Assembly: GCA_029237695.1 (NCBI GenBank) | Contig: CM055267.1 | Location: 5,292,036 to 5,356,035, forward strand | DNA from: Conchocele bisecta | Lineage: Eukaryota; Mollusca; Bivalvia; Lucinida; Thyasiridae | DNA: 64,000 bases | Direction of reading: 5' to 3' | Shown here: one piece after another, positions 48,085 to 58,971 of the stretch | Position numbering within the stretch: the stretch's first letter is position 1 | Layout of the letters: every line of letters begins with the position of its first letter | The notes under the pieces: model-generated | Seen by the model: the letters and a program-made list of their open reading frames with translations, nothing else | What the model was told of the DNA's origin: nothing | Databases searched by the model: none | Made by a program: the position numbers and the translations under genes

Positions 48085-49200
48085 CTACAGTCAATGTCAG
48101 TGAGCCGGGGTCAGTCTCGACCTCCAGGCCAAATATGTTGTCATCCTGGAACCTACAGTCAATGTCATTGAGTCGAGGTCGGTCTGGTCCTCCAGACCAA
48201 ATATGTCATCATCCTGGAACCTACAGCCAATGTCATTGAGTCGAGGACAGTCTGGTCCTCCAGACCAAATATGTCGTCATCCTGGAACCTACAGTCAATG
48301 TCATTGAGTCGAGGTCAGACTGGTTCTTTTGACCAAATATGTCGTCATCCTGGAACCTACAGTCAATGTCATTGAGTCGGGGTCAGTCTGGTCCTCCAGA
48401 CCAAATATGTCGTCATCCTGGAACCTACAGCCAATGTCATTGAGTCGAGGTCAGTCTGGTCCTCTAGACGAAATATGTCGTCATCCTGGAACCTACAGTC
48501 AATGTCATTGAGTCGAGGTCAGACTGGTTCTTTTGACCAAATATGTCGTCATCCTGGAACCTACAGTCAATGTCATTGAGTAGGGGTCAGTCTGGACCTC
48601 CAGACCAAATATGTCGTCATCCTGGAACCTACAGCCAATGTCATTGAGTCGAGGTCAGTCTGGTCCTCCAGACCAAATATGTCGTCATCCTGGAACCTAC
48701 AGTCAATGTCATTGAGTCGAGGTCAGACTGGTTCTTTTGACCAAATGTCGTCATCCTGGAACCTACAGTCAATGTCATTGAGTCGGGGTCAATCTGGTCC
48801 TCCAGACCAAATAGGTCGTCATCCTGGAACCTACAGTCAATTCCGTGAGCCGGGGTCAGTTTCGACCTCCAGGCCAAATGTGTTGTCATCCTGGAACCTA
48901 CAGTCAATGTCATTCAGTCGGGGTCTGTCTGGACCTCCAGACCAAATATGTCGTCATCCTGGAACCTACAGTCAGTGTCATTGAGTCGGGGTCAGTCTGG
49001 TCCTCCAGACCAAATATGTCGTCATCCTGGAACCTACAGTCAATGTCAGTGAGTCGGGGTCAGTCTGGACCTCCAGACCAAATATGTCGTCATCCTGGAA
49101 CCTACAGTCAATGTCATTGAGTCGGGTCAGTCTGGTCCTCCAGACCAAATATGTCGTCATCTTGGAACCTACAGCCAATGTCAGTGAGCTGGGGCCAGTT
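48085..49200. repeat. 68-bp minisatellite made of copies of the FBF1 3' splice junction
   Basis: About 16 units directly upstream of the 48,084 exon. Read on the minus strand, each carries TTGACTGTAG, then GTTCCAGGATGACGACATAT and TTGG(T/C)C(T/C)GGAGG, matching the exon start GTTCCAGGATGATGACATAT TCGGCCAGGAGG. The AG acceptor is kept in nearly all units. A 68-base unit is not a multiple of three, so the array cannot be read as a protein repeat. Confidence 0.92.
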
Positions 49201-49242
49201 AGGGACAACCATGTGTCAGTCAGGGGTCAGCCGTATTTTATA

Positions 49243-50091
49243 CAGTAGAACTTCGATAACTAGAACAGGTCTGGCTCGAACACCATGGAAAACTCGAACT
49301 GGTTCGACAGTCCCGGCAAATTTCCTATATAATTCATGTAATAAAACACCTTAAACTCGAACTATGAATTACTCGAACAGTGGAACCTGTGGATTAGTCC
49401 CGTGGATGGTCAAACAGTGGTAATTACCGCTAATAACTCGAACAGGTAAGTCTGTGATCAGCTGTTTGTCTAACGAGGTGCGAATTCCACCATTGCGGGC
49501 GGTCGCGTTGAGTAGTTTCCCTTGACGCGGGATGACATTAAATCACGAATCGCAAACAATAGCGGCGTGAATTACTGGCGTTATGATGTCCACGCTAATT
49601 AAGTGATTTGAACAAACGTTTACTTAAATTTAACTTTGACAGAAGATGTGCCAATAACAAACAAACCAAGATCATGGAATTCTTCAGGCGTTAATTTATA
49701 GTGTTTATAATTGTATACTGACATTGTTTCGTTTATATTTTCCGTTTGTATATTTATTCCAACCACTGTGCTATGTGCTATTTTTAGACACTGGGAATAC
49801 CAGTATTATGTATAGACGCAAAGCGGAACATAGCGGTTTATTTGACGTATAATTACATGTAAATATTGAATAAAACAGCAACTTTACAATTGTATTTGTT
49901 ATTTTTCATTTCTCCCTCCAAATGTAATGCATATACAATGGCATGTCACATCGGTCATCTCATATATTCACATAAGTGATTTTATTGACTGAATGTGACA
50001 GTACATTTTTGAAACTTCATTCCCTCGAACTATGCATCGCCCGAACTCAAACTCGATTCCGTTGCCGGTTCGAGCGATCGAAGTTCTACTG
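49243..50091. mobile_element. Tigger/pogo-like non-autonomous element
   Basis: TA then CAGTAGAACTTCGATAACTA at the left; CGAGCGATCGAAGTTCTACTG then TA at the right. Subterminal CTCGAAC repeats recur on both sides. At 849 bp there is no transposase frame. It lies exactly between the two junction-derived minisatellites in the FBF1 intron. Confidence 0.85.
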
Positions 50092-50204
50092 TAACTGTAT
50101 CATCACAGTTGTAGCAATACAAAGGTAGCATGGTCAACAAACTTGGACATTTCTAACAGTGGAATGGGGTGTGGAATACTATCACTTGTGGTTACAACTG
50201 CGAG

Positions 50205-52268
50205 TACGAGTGTGTGTCGGATCTGCAGAATGGGGTTGTTGGGGTTCAATCGCCTGTAAGAACGTGTGACGTACCTGACGGAACTGCGTAATGGGGTTGT
50301 GGTGTGGCGGTGGTTTAATCACCTGTATGAGTGTGTGACGTACCTGAGAGATCTGCAGGAGGTGGGCCGGGGGTGGCGGTGATTTAATCACCTGTATGAG
50401 TGTGTGACTTACCTGACGGATCTGCGTAATGGAGTTGTGGTGTGGCGGTGTTTTAATCACCTGTATGAGTGTGTGACGTACCCGACAGATCTGCGGGAGG
50501 TGGGCCGGGGGTGGCGATGATTTAATCACCTGTAGGAGTGTGTGACGTACCTGACAGATCTGCGGGAAGTGGGCCGGGGGTGGCGGTGGTTTAATCACCT
50601 GTATGAGTGTGTGACATACCTGACGGATCTGCGTAATGGGATTGTGGTGTGGCGGTGGTTTAATCACCTGTATGAGTGTGTGACGTACCTGACAGATCTG
50701 CGGGAGGTGGGCCGGGGGTGGTGGTGATTTAATCACCTGTATGAGTGTGTGATGTACCTGAAAGATCTGCGGGAGGTGGGCCGGGAGTGGCAGTGGTGTA
50801 ATCACCTGTAGGAGTGTGTGACGTACCTGACAGATCTGCGGGAGGTGGGCCGGGGCTGGCGGTGATTTAATCACCTGTATGAGTGTGTGACGTACCTGAC
50901 GGATCTGCGTAATGGGGTTGTGGTATGGCGGTGGTTTAATCGACTGTATGAGTGTGTGACATACCTGATGGATCTGCGTAATGGGGTTGTGGTATGGCGG
51001 TGGTTTAATCGACTGTAGGAGTGTGTGACATACCTCACAGATCTGCGTAATGGGGTAGTGGTATGGCGGTGGTTTAATCGACTGTATGAGTGTGTGACAT
51101 ACCTGACAGATCTGCGTAATGGGGTTGTGGTATGGCGGTGGTATATCGACTGTATGAGTGTGTGACATACCTGACGGATCTGCGTAATGGGGTTGTGGTA
51201 TGGCGGTGGTTTAATCTACTGTAGGAGTGTGTGACATACCTGAAGGATCTGCGTAATGGGGTTGTGGTATGGCGGTGGTTTAATCGACTGTATGAGTGTG
51301 TGACGTACCTGACAGATCTGCGTAATGGGGTTGTGGTATGGCGGTGGTTTAATCTACTGTAGGAGTGTGTGACATACCTGACGGATCTGCGTAATGGGGT
51401 TGTGGTATGGCGGTAGTTTAATCGACTGTATGAGTGTGTGACATACCTGACAGATCTGCGTAATGGGGTAGTGGTATGGCGGTGGTTTAATCGACTGTAT
51501 GAGTGTGTGACATACCTGACGGATCTGCGTAATGGGGTTGTGGTATGGCGGTGGTTTAATCTACTGTATGAGTGTGTGACATACCTGACGGATCTGCGTA
51601 ATGGGGTTGTGGTATGGCGGTGGTTTAATCGACTGTATGAGTGTGTGACGTACCTGAAAGATCTGCGGGAGGTGGGCCGGCGGTGGCGGTGGTTTAATCA
51701 CCTGTATGAGTGCGCGACGTACCTGACAGATCTGCGGGAGGTGGGCCGGGGGTGGCGGTGGTTTAATCGACTGTAGGAGTGTGTGACGTACCCGACAGAT
51801 CTGCGGGAGGTGGGCCGGGGGTGGTGGTGGTTTACTCGACTGTATGAGTGTGTGACGTACCTGACAGATCTGCGGGAGGTGGGCCGGAGTGGCGGTGGTT
51901 TAATCACCTGTATGAGTGCGTGACATACCTGACGAATCTGTGGGACGTTGGCCAGGAGCCGGGGGTGGCGGGGGCTTAATCACCTGTATGAATGTGTGAC
52001 GTAAAGATGAATGTGTGATGAATGTGTGGTAACACCTGTACGAGTGTGTGACAGATCTGCGGGAGGTGGGCCGGGAGCCGGGGGTGGTGGGAGTTCAATC
52101 GCCTGTATGAATGTGTGACATACCCCTCGACATATCTGCGGGTGGTGGGGGGTGGGGTGGCGGGGGCTTAATCACCTGTAGGAGTGTGTGACATATCCCC
52201 CGACATATCTGCGGGAGGTGGGGGTGGGGTGGCGGGGGCTTAATCACCTGTACGAGTGTGTGACGTAC
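50205..52268. repeat. 69-bp minisatellite made of copies of the FBF1 5' splice junction
   Basis: About 30 units directly downstream (minus sense) of the exon ending at 52,269. On the minus strand units carry CCCACCTCCCGCAGATCTGT CAG then GTACGTCACACACTC, against CCTACCTCCCGCAGATCCGT CAG/GTACGTCACACACTC at the real junction. A second variant reads CCCCATTACGCAGATCTGTC AG/GTATGTCACAC. The GT donor is kept in nearly every unit. Because 69 is a multiple of three, long periodic frames arise (for example 50,182-51,168 minus, 328 codons). Confidence 0.92.
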
Positions 52269-52365
52269 CTGACGGATCTGCGGGAGGTAGGCCGGGAGCC
52301 GGGGGTGGCGACGGCGGACGGCATGTAGCTGCCGAAGATGTACTCATCCTCCCCATCACCAGCCT
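52269..52365 (-). CDS. FBF1: FBF1 orthologue, exon with EDEYIFGSYMPS motif
   Basis: Acceptor TTTGTCTGACAG precedes 52,365; donor GTACGT follows 52,269. The 97 bases are two bases completing a split Glu codon, 31 codons and two bases of the next (AG, completed by G at 48,084 to Arg). The peptide AGDGEDEYIFGSYMPSAVA then RPTSRRSV lines up with the EDFTFGAYQPTV...RRQSV stretch of vertebrate FBF1. Both flanking junctions are in phase. The donor end of this exon seeded the 69-bp array. Confidence 0.88.
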
Positions 52366-52369
52366 CTGT

Positions 52370-54166
52370 CAGACAAATACACAAATACAGGACAGGACAT
52401 AGGTGGCAATGACTGGAGTAATGGGGCTTATCGGATTTGTGACCAGTGTAGCTCCTGATCAAATAGCACACTCCTGTGATATGCATTGCTTGCTAGCAGC
52501 ATGACAGGTATTTCCTTGTTGAATAATTAACAGTTAAGATCCTGATCAGACTGTGCATTTGACTGTGCAGATGCACAGGCCAATCTGGATCTACACTTGT
52601 CGCAATTCTCCAATCACAGCCACATATAGACAGATGTGGCACATGTGTGGGACAGATATGGTGGTAAGGAAGATACAGACAATGCCAGGCTCGTGTCTTT
52701 TCATACGAACCACATCAGGCATGGCTAGGAAATATGTGGGTTTCATTCCGTTTCCGAGCCGAGCCTGAAACACTGGATTTCAAAAGAGACGAGGATCATG
52801 GTCTATTAATCAGGTAAGAATTTGTCCTACAAACTCTGCAAGTATACTGCTGTATCTATTAAAAGGAACACAGACTCGTGCACGTTGCGTCATACATTGA
52901 TGTCATGTGATGTTGTTCGACCATTGACACGTCAGCAAAATTAGTTGTTAATATGTTTTGACCACTAGACATTGTATCAACATAAATGCCTGATACGCTA
53001 ATTTGTTATCAGTCAGCCTGTATTTGGTCAATGTAGAGCGATGTACCTGATTAAAGTGTCTACGTCCCTTCAGTACAATCATATACAGATGGCAAGACAT
53101 GTATGTTTGGTGCTTACACTCTACTTGTCTATTTTTGTATTAAATTGAAGGTTAATTCCATTCATTTTTTCCCTTTACATTATTAGCATTGGCAAACATG
53201 CACACAGACAAATGCACCCGAGACTATCAGAAAACGGAATGACAGTCTCAGATATGGGCATGGGGCGCAAATATAAATTTCCTGAGACTAGATACATTCG
53301 CGTGCTTCGCGAGGGATTGAAAATCGCGAATGTCAATCTCCACGAATGTTTCCACAAATCCTAGCTTAAGATTGTTAAAAATATTTTGCTAATAGATGTC
53401 GGGCCTCTTTTTAACTATACTAAAGTTACCTTTCCCATATATGTCGGTGTCATTTGGTGACACTAGTTAATCCTGGTTGTCTTGAATTAACTATATTGAT
53501 ACGTGTTCTCTGTCGTGTATTCCAGTAGACATAATATAATTCTATAATCCATCGGGATAAATTTACAAAACCATTAATATCTTTTATTGTTTACCGACTC
53601 TGTTCGATCTAAAGTGACACGCCTGTGACAAGTCAGCTTGTTGTGTTGTCGAGTTCAAAGAGATACCGCGGTGTCAATTTGAAGCAAGCGTAAAACCACG
53701 CCGTGGGCACTTAGACATTTACCGATAATTCAAAGATTAATGCACTGTGTTTTCTGAATGGGACAGCTATCCTGACAAATCATGGCTTATTGCATCAGCA
53801 GGAAGTCTAGAAGACCAATTAGCGGATTCTCGTCATGGTTTACAATGTTCGAAATTCACTTGACAAAATATTGATTATACATCAGCGGACAATGCGAATC
53901 AGTAATAGGCTGTTTATATACACATGGTGAAGATATCTCACTCACAACTATTGTTGATTTACTTAAATGGGGGATCATGATTGACACAGCAAGGTCTGCC
54001 CAATGTAAAATGCATACCGTTTCGTTCGCCGACAAACTCGTCCACTGTTTGGAGTTGGTTTGCGGACGAATTTATCAATGTACGAACCTGATGCAGCAGT
54101 TCTGCTTCCGGGTAAAAAATTGCAATGAAAACATAATATTTCCAAAATTGATTGCGTAAGTTAATA
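52370..54166. other. FBF1 intron, nothing recognised
   Basis: No array, terminal repeat or credible coding frame. Candidate frames of 60-93 codons overlap on both strands and have no motifs. This is one of the few single-copy-looking stretches in the window. Confidence 0.45.
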
Positions 54167-55232
54167 CACTGCAGCTCCATTATAACCCGGTCACGTATAG
54201 CGCGATCTCCATTATAACGCGGGTCTCTCGTGGATCCCAAAAAAATATTTAAAAAATCGAGAAAAAGATTTAAAAAAAAACAAAGAAAAAAAAATTGTCG
54301 GACATCGTAGTCATCGTGTAATTAGTTGATTCGTGATTTCTGCAAGTTTATTCAAACAACGAAGTTCAAAGTCCATGAAAGGATTATTATTAGTATGTTA
54401 GCAAATGTAATACATGTACCTTTAATCAGGTAATCATGTTAATAGGCATATTTATTAATCAATTCAATTACACATAATTGTCGCTAATAAATGGTTGCGT
54501 GTTCGATCGCCTTTCTTTTTCTTTACTCCCAGGTGTAATATTTAGCGTTCTATAAATAGACTGGTGTTTCAGCATTATCTGGGTATGGGATCACGTGGTC
54601 TATTGTTTACACTGCAGCCCACGGCAATCTCGCTTAAATCGTAAATTTCATTCATCAATATGACTTGCAGCGTAAACAATAGATCACGTGACCCCACATC
54701 CTGAGATTATGCACGCATCAACCGCATGAATAGGCAGGACATGTGACCATAGGCATTATTTATTATCAATTAATCCGTTTAAGCGTCTGTTGATAGCGAG
54801 TAGTATACATTGTAATAAGCGTCTGTCTATCGCGAGCACTATACAACGTAATAAGCATTATTTTATAAATAACTCATATGTTTAATACATTAATACATAC
54901 AAGTTTGTATGTCATAGGCATTATTATTAATTACTTTAACTTCTGTTCAAATGACATGATTTTATATGGGTCCGTTGCTAATGGAATTCCCGCAATAGTT
55001 GGTAACCGAAATGCGAATGATACCAATAACCCGTGCAGTACCAGTACCCGTGCATGTCCCGAAATTTTATAACGCGGTCGGATTCGATCGCGGTTTGAAA
55101 TCTTGGACCCCGACCACCGCGTTATAATGACACATCGCGTTATAATGACACATCGCGTTATAATGGAGCTGCAGTGTAATGAGCGTTATAATGGAGCTGC
55201 AGTGTAATGAGCGTTATAATGGAGCTGCAGTG
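54167..55232. mobile_element. Tigger-like element with triplicated right terminus
   Basis: Left CACTGCAGCTCCATTATAAC after TA. The right end GTTATAATGGAGCTGCAGTG occurs three times in tandem (ending at 55,176, 55,204 and 55,232), each joined by TAATGAGC, after two further partial copies of CATCGCGTTATAATGACA. The interior is non-coding. It lies about 145 bp downstream (minus sense) of the FBF1 donor at 55,377. Confidence 0.8.
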
Positions 55233-55376
55233 TAGCGCACATCGCCATACCGTGAACGATAATCCTCGCAAATATGGCCAGATACGAAAATCGCGAAATT
55301 TAGCAGCCATAAAATTTAGTTGGTTTACAGTATGCATGCAAAAAGAGCGTTCCACAAGGTAGATGAATGGACGTAC

Positions 55377-55640
55377 CTGGTGCCTGCTGGGTGTATTTGG
55401 TATCGAGCACAAACTCCTTGCGTTCGTGACTCTGCAGGTGGCGTGAGACGGACTCCTTGTTGAGCAATTTATCCATGATGGCCTTGGCAGGCCGCTCCTC
55501 ATCAAGGTCCGGGGCCTGCTCCACCGCACGCCCCCCGCCCCCCGCCGCCTTCTCATCAATGCCCAGGCCCCCCAGGAAGTCGTCGTCGTCGCTGAATATC
55601 GCCTCGTCAGACTTCTTCTTCACCAGCGCTGCGTGGGCGG
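55377..55640 (-). CDS. FBF1: FBF1 orthologue, exon with acidic DDDDFLGGLG motif
   Basis: Acceptor TGTTGGTACAG precedes 55,640; donor GTACGT follows 55,377. The 264 bases enter with two bases (CC completing the Ala begun at 61,860) and leave with one (G of the Glu completed at 52,365). The peptide has AALVKKKSDEAIFSDDDDFL, GGLGIDEKA, a Gly-rich turn, DLDEERPAKAIMDKLL and HERKEFVLDTKYTQQAP. Vertebrate FBF1 has KKEELLFDDGDDIMATLG, then LDELLGR and EHREFKLDKKYQRP in the same order and spacing, a strong match. A GGC/GAC-rich tract makes this exon GC-rich. Confidence 0.9.
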
Positions 55641-55924
55641 CTGTACCAACACAATTCACATGCCGATTTAACCCATCAGTACACCATTGGTCTGCTGAAT
55701 GTGTTTCATTTTCCATTTCTTTCTCATGAAAAACATAGTTTGACAGCACTTTATGATTCTAAAGTGCTGCCAAACCATAGTCTTACTAAGAATAAAGACA
55801 AAATATTAAACTACTGCAGACGACAATGTTTGCATTCTATGGGTTAATGCAGCAGTACAGAGGTTACCACACATCAATGATCTTGAATCTAACCAGGAAT
55901 GTGAATAGAGTTTTGAAGAAAAAA

Positions 55925-58411
55925 ACAAGAAATGCGTCCGTCGAACGCGGATGCCACCTGCAGCATATTTGAGAAACTGACAAATTGGTTAACCGAAAAG
56001 TGTGACGGACGGACGGACGGACGGACGTTCTTACAGTACTATACTTATGTGGCTTATCACATGTTAAATATTAGCCACATAAAACGATTTTTAGCCACAT
56101 AAAACGATTTTTTAGGTGGCTAATTGTAACCAACCCTATCCATTACCAAGTCCATAACCCTGTGGGGCTAGCCACATAAGTACCCTAATGTGTGCCCGTA
56201 CGGACGGACGGACGGACGGACAGACGTTCTTACATTAGGGTACTTATGTGGCTTATCACATATTAAATATTAGCCACATAAAACGATTTTTAGCCACATA
56301 AAACGATTTTTTAGGTGGCTAATTGTAACCAACCCTATCCTTTACCAAGTCCATAACCCTGTGGGGCTAGCCACACAAGTACCCTAATGTGTGAACGGAC
56401 GGATGGACGGACGGACGTTCAAACATTTGGGAGTTATGAGGCACCGCTATATAAAAGATCAAAGGGTTAGCTCCTAAATATCAAAGAGTTAGCTCCTAAA
56501 TTTATGAGGCACCGACAATATCAAAGAGATCAAAGGTTACTAACCCTTACCCTAACTCCTAAACCCCCGATGTTGGCCCGGACGGACGGACGGGGACGGA
56601 CGGATGGGACGGACGGACGGACGGACATGCCACCAATAGTGAACAAGGGGCCATTTCCATTGTTCTAGATCAAAGCGATGGCCCCTTGTATAACAATAGA
56701 ATAAGGGGCCATACGGAATAAATCAAAGGATTCTTTTGTGTTAGGCTCTGCCTCATGGCCCCTTGTACACCCTTGGTTGCTCGGACGGACGGACGGACGG
56801 ACGGACGGACGGACGGACGGCGTTCTTACAAATGGATACTTATGTGGCTTATCACATGTTAAATATTAGCCACATAAAACGATTTTTAGCCACATAAAAG
56901 GATTTTTTAGGTGGCTAATTGATTCCAACCCTATCCTTTACTAAGTCCATAACCCTGTGGGGCTAGCCACATAAGTACCCTAATGTGTGCCCGGACGGCG
57001 GACGGACGGACGGACGGACGGACGGACGTTCTTACATTAGGGTACTTATGTGGCTTATCACATGTTAAATATTAGCCACAAAAAACGTTTTTTAGCCACA
57101 TAAAACAATTTTTTAGGTGGCTAATTGTATTAACCAACCCTATCCTTTAACAAGTCCATAACCCTGTGGGGCTAGCCACATAAGTACCCTAATGTGTGCC
57201 CGGACGGACGGACGACGGACGGACGGACGGTCTTACATTAGGGTACTTATGTGGCTTATCACATGTTAAATATTAGCCACATAAAACGATTTTTAGCCAC
57301 ATAAAACGATTTTTTAGGTGGCTAATTGTAACCAACCCTATCCTTTAACAAGTCCATAACCCTGTGGGGCTAGCCACATAAGTACCCTAATGTGTGCCCG
57401 GACGGACGGACGGACGGACGGACGGACGGACGGACGGACATTCAAACATTTGGGAGTTATGAGCTATTTGTTCTTTAAAAGATCAAAGGATTAGCTCCTA
57501 AAGATCAATGGAATTACGAGCTTACCGACTATAACAAAGGAATCCTTTGTTACTAACCCTTACCCTAAGCTCCTAAACCCCCGATGTTGGCCCGGACGTA
57601 CCGACGGACGGACGGAACGGACGGAGGACGGACGGACGGACGTTCTTACATTAGGGTACTTATGAAGGCATTATCACAATGTTAAATATTAGCCACATAA
57701 AAAACGATTTTTAGCCACATAAAACGATTTTTTAGGTGGCTAATTGTAACCAACCCTATCCTTTAACAAGTCCATAACCCTGTGGGGCTAGCCACATAAG
57801 TACCCTAAATGTGTGCCCGGACGGACGGACGGACGACACGGACGGATGGATGGAAAAACATACAGTGCGGATATGGAGGACGGACGGACGACGGACGGAC
57901 GGACGGACGGACGGACGGACGGACGGACGTTCTTACAAATGGATACTTATGTGGCTTATCACATGTTAAATATTAGCCACATAAAACGATTTTTAGCCAC
58001 ATAAAACGATTTTTTAGGTGGCTAATTGTAACCAACCCTATCCTTTACTAAGTCCATAACCCTGTGGGGCTAGCCACATAAGTACCCTAATGTGTGCCCG
58101 GACGGACGGACGGACGGACGGACGGACGGATGGACGTTCTTACAGTACTATACTTATGTGGCTTATCACATGTTAAATATTAGCCACATAAAACGATTTT
58201 TAGCCACATAAAACGATTTTTTAGGTGGCTAATTGTAACCAACCCTATCCTTTACCAAGTCCATAACCCTGTGGGACTAGCCACATAAGTACCCTAATGT
58301 GTGCCCGGATGGACGGACGGACGGACGGACGGACAGGACAGACGGACGGACAGACGGACGGTCCAAACACTATATGCCACCCGTTTCTTCGAAACCCGGT
58401 GGCATAAAAAC
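55925..58411 (+). mobile_element. Hairpin-module element with GGAC microsatellites (11 modules)
   Basis: Starts ACAAGAAATGCGTCCGTCGA followed by GGATGCCACC; ends CCAAACACTATATGCCACCC, GTTTCTTCGAAACCCGGTGG, CATAAAAAC. GATGCCACC and GGTGGCAT are subterminal inverted repeats. The interior is a string of palindromic modules joined by (GGAC)n tracts. Type A: ACATTAGGGTACTTATGTGG ... CCACATAAGTACCCTAATGT, near 56,025, 56,224, 56,820, 57,027, 57,230, 57,640, 57,927 and 58,132. Type B: ACATTTGGGAGTTATGAG ... ACCCCCGATGT, near 56,416 and 57,438. Type C: GAACAAGGGGCCAT ... GGCCCCTTGT, near 56,630. Confidence 0.8.
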
Positions 58412-58971
58412 AGGAAATTGGTGGGAGATCAATGGGGTCATATATGTGATGGTTAAAAAGGTCAAGTGTCGCGAGTGTCGCGAGTCCAAATATTAAAGCA
58501 ATCATAAACTTATGGCATGATGAAAAACCTCTAACAAATAACTTTACTTTCAGTAAACGAGTGAAGATGAATGAATGATGGATAGACAGAGTATACGATA
58601 GAACAGAACATATCATTTATTAAAAGCAAAGTCACCTCTGGCCACATGCAAGTGGCATATGAGAACATGCTGCTTTAGTAATATAGACAAGGTAATGTAC
58701 AATGTACGGATGGTAAGTTTTGTTTGTTTGTTTGTTTATTAGTGTTTAACGGCCTATCAACAGCTAAGGTCATGTAAGGCCGGGCAAACGGGTTCGATCC
58801 CATTTTAACCTGTTGCATTGGGGGGAAAATCCCAAAATCAGAACGGAATATTTACATCGAGAACAAATATATTCAGCCCTGAAATTAGAATAACCTGACC
58901 TGGTGCCAGGTCCATACCACACCAAGTCACTTGGCCCCTTCCCCTAAAATAGGATTACGAATATCATAATA

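Noticed and set aside
48085..49200. Extra FBF1 exons in each 68-bp unit
   Set aside because: Units have an acceptor and exon-like start but no donor, and 68 bases would shift frame; treated as junction duplicates pending RNA evidence.
50182..51168. 328-codon minus-strand frame with 23-residue repeats
   Set aside because: It follows from the 69-bp, frame-preserving minisatellite in the FBF1 intron and is not in the FBF1 exon frame.
54167..55232. Origin or promoter suggested by repeated TATAACGCG motifs
   Set aside because: The motifs are the terminal and subterminal repeats of a DNA transposon family seen again at 41,640.
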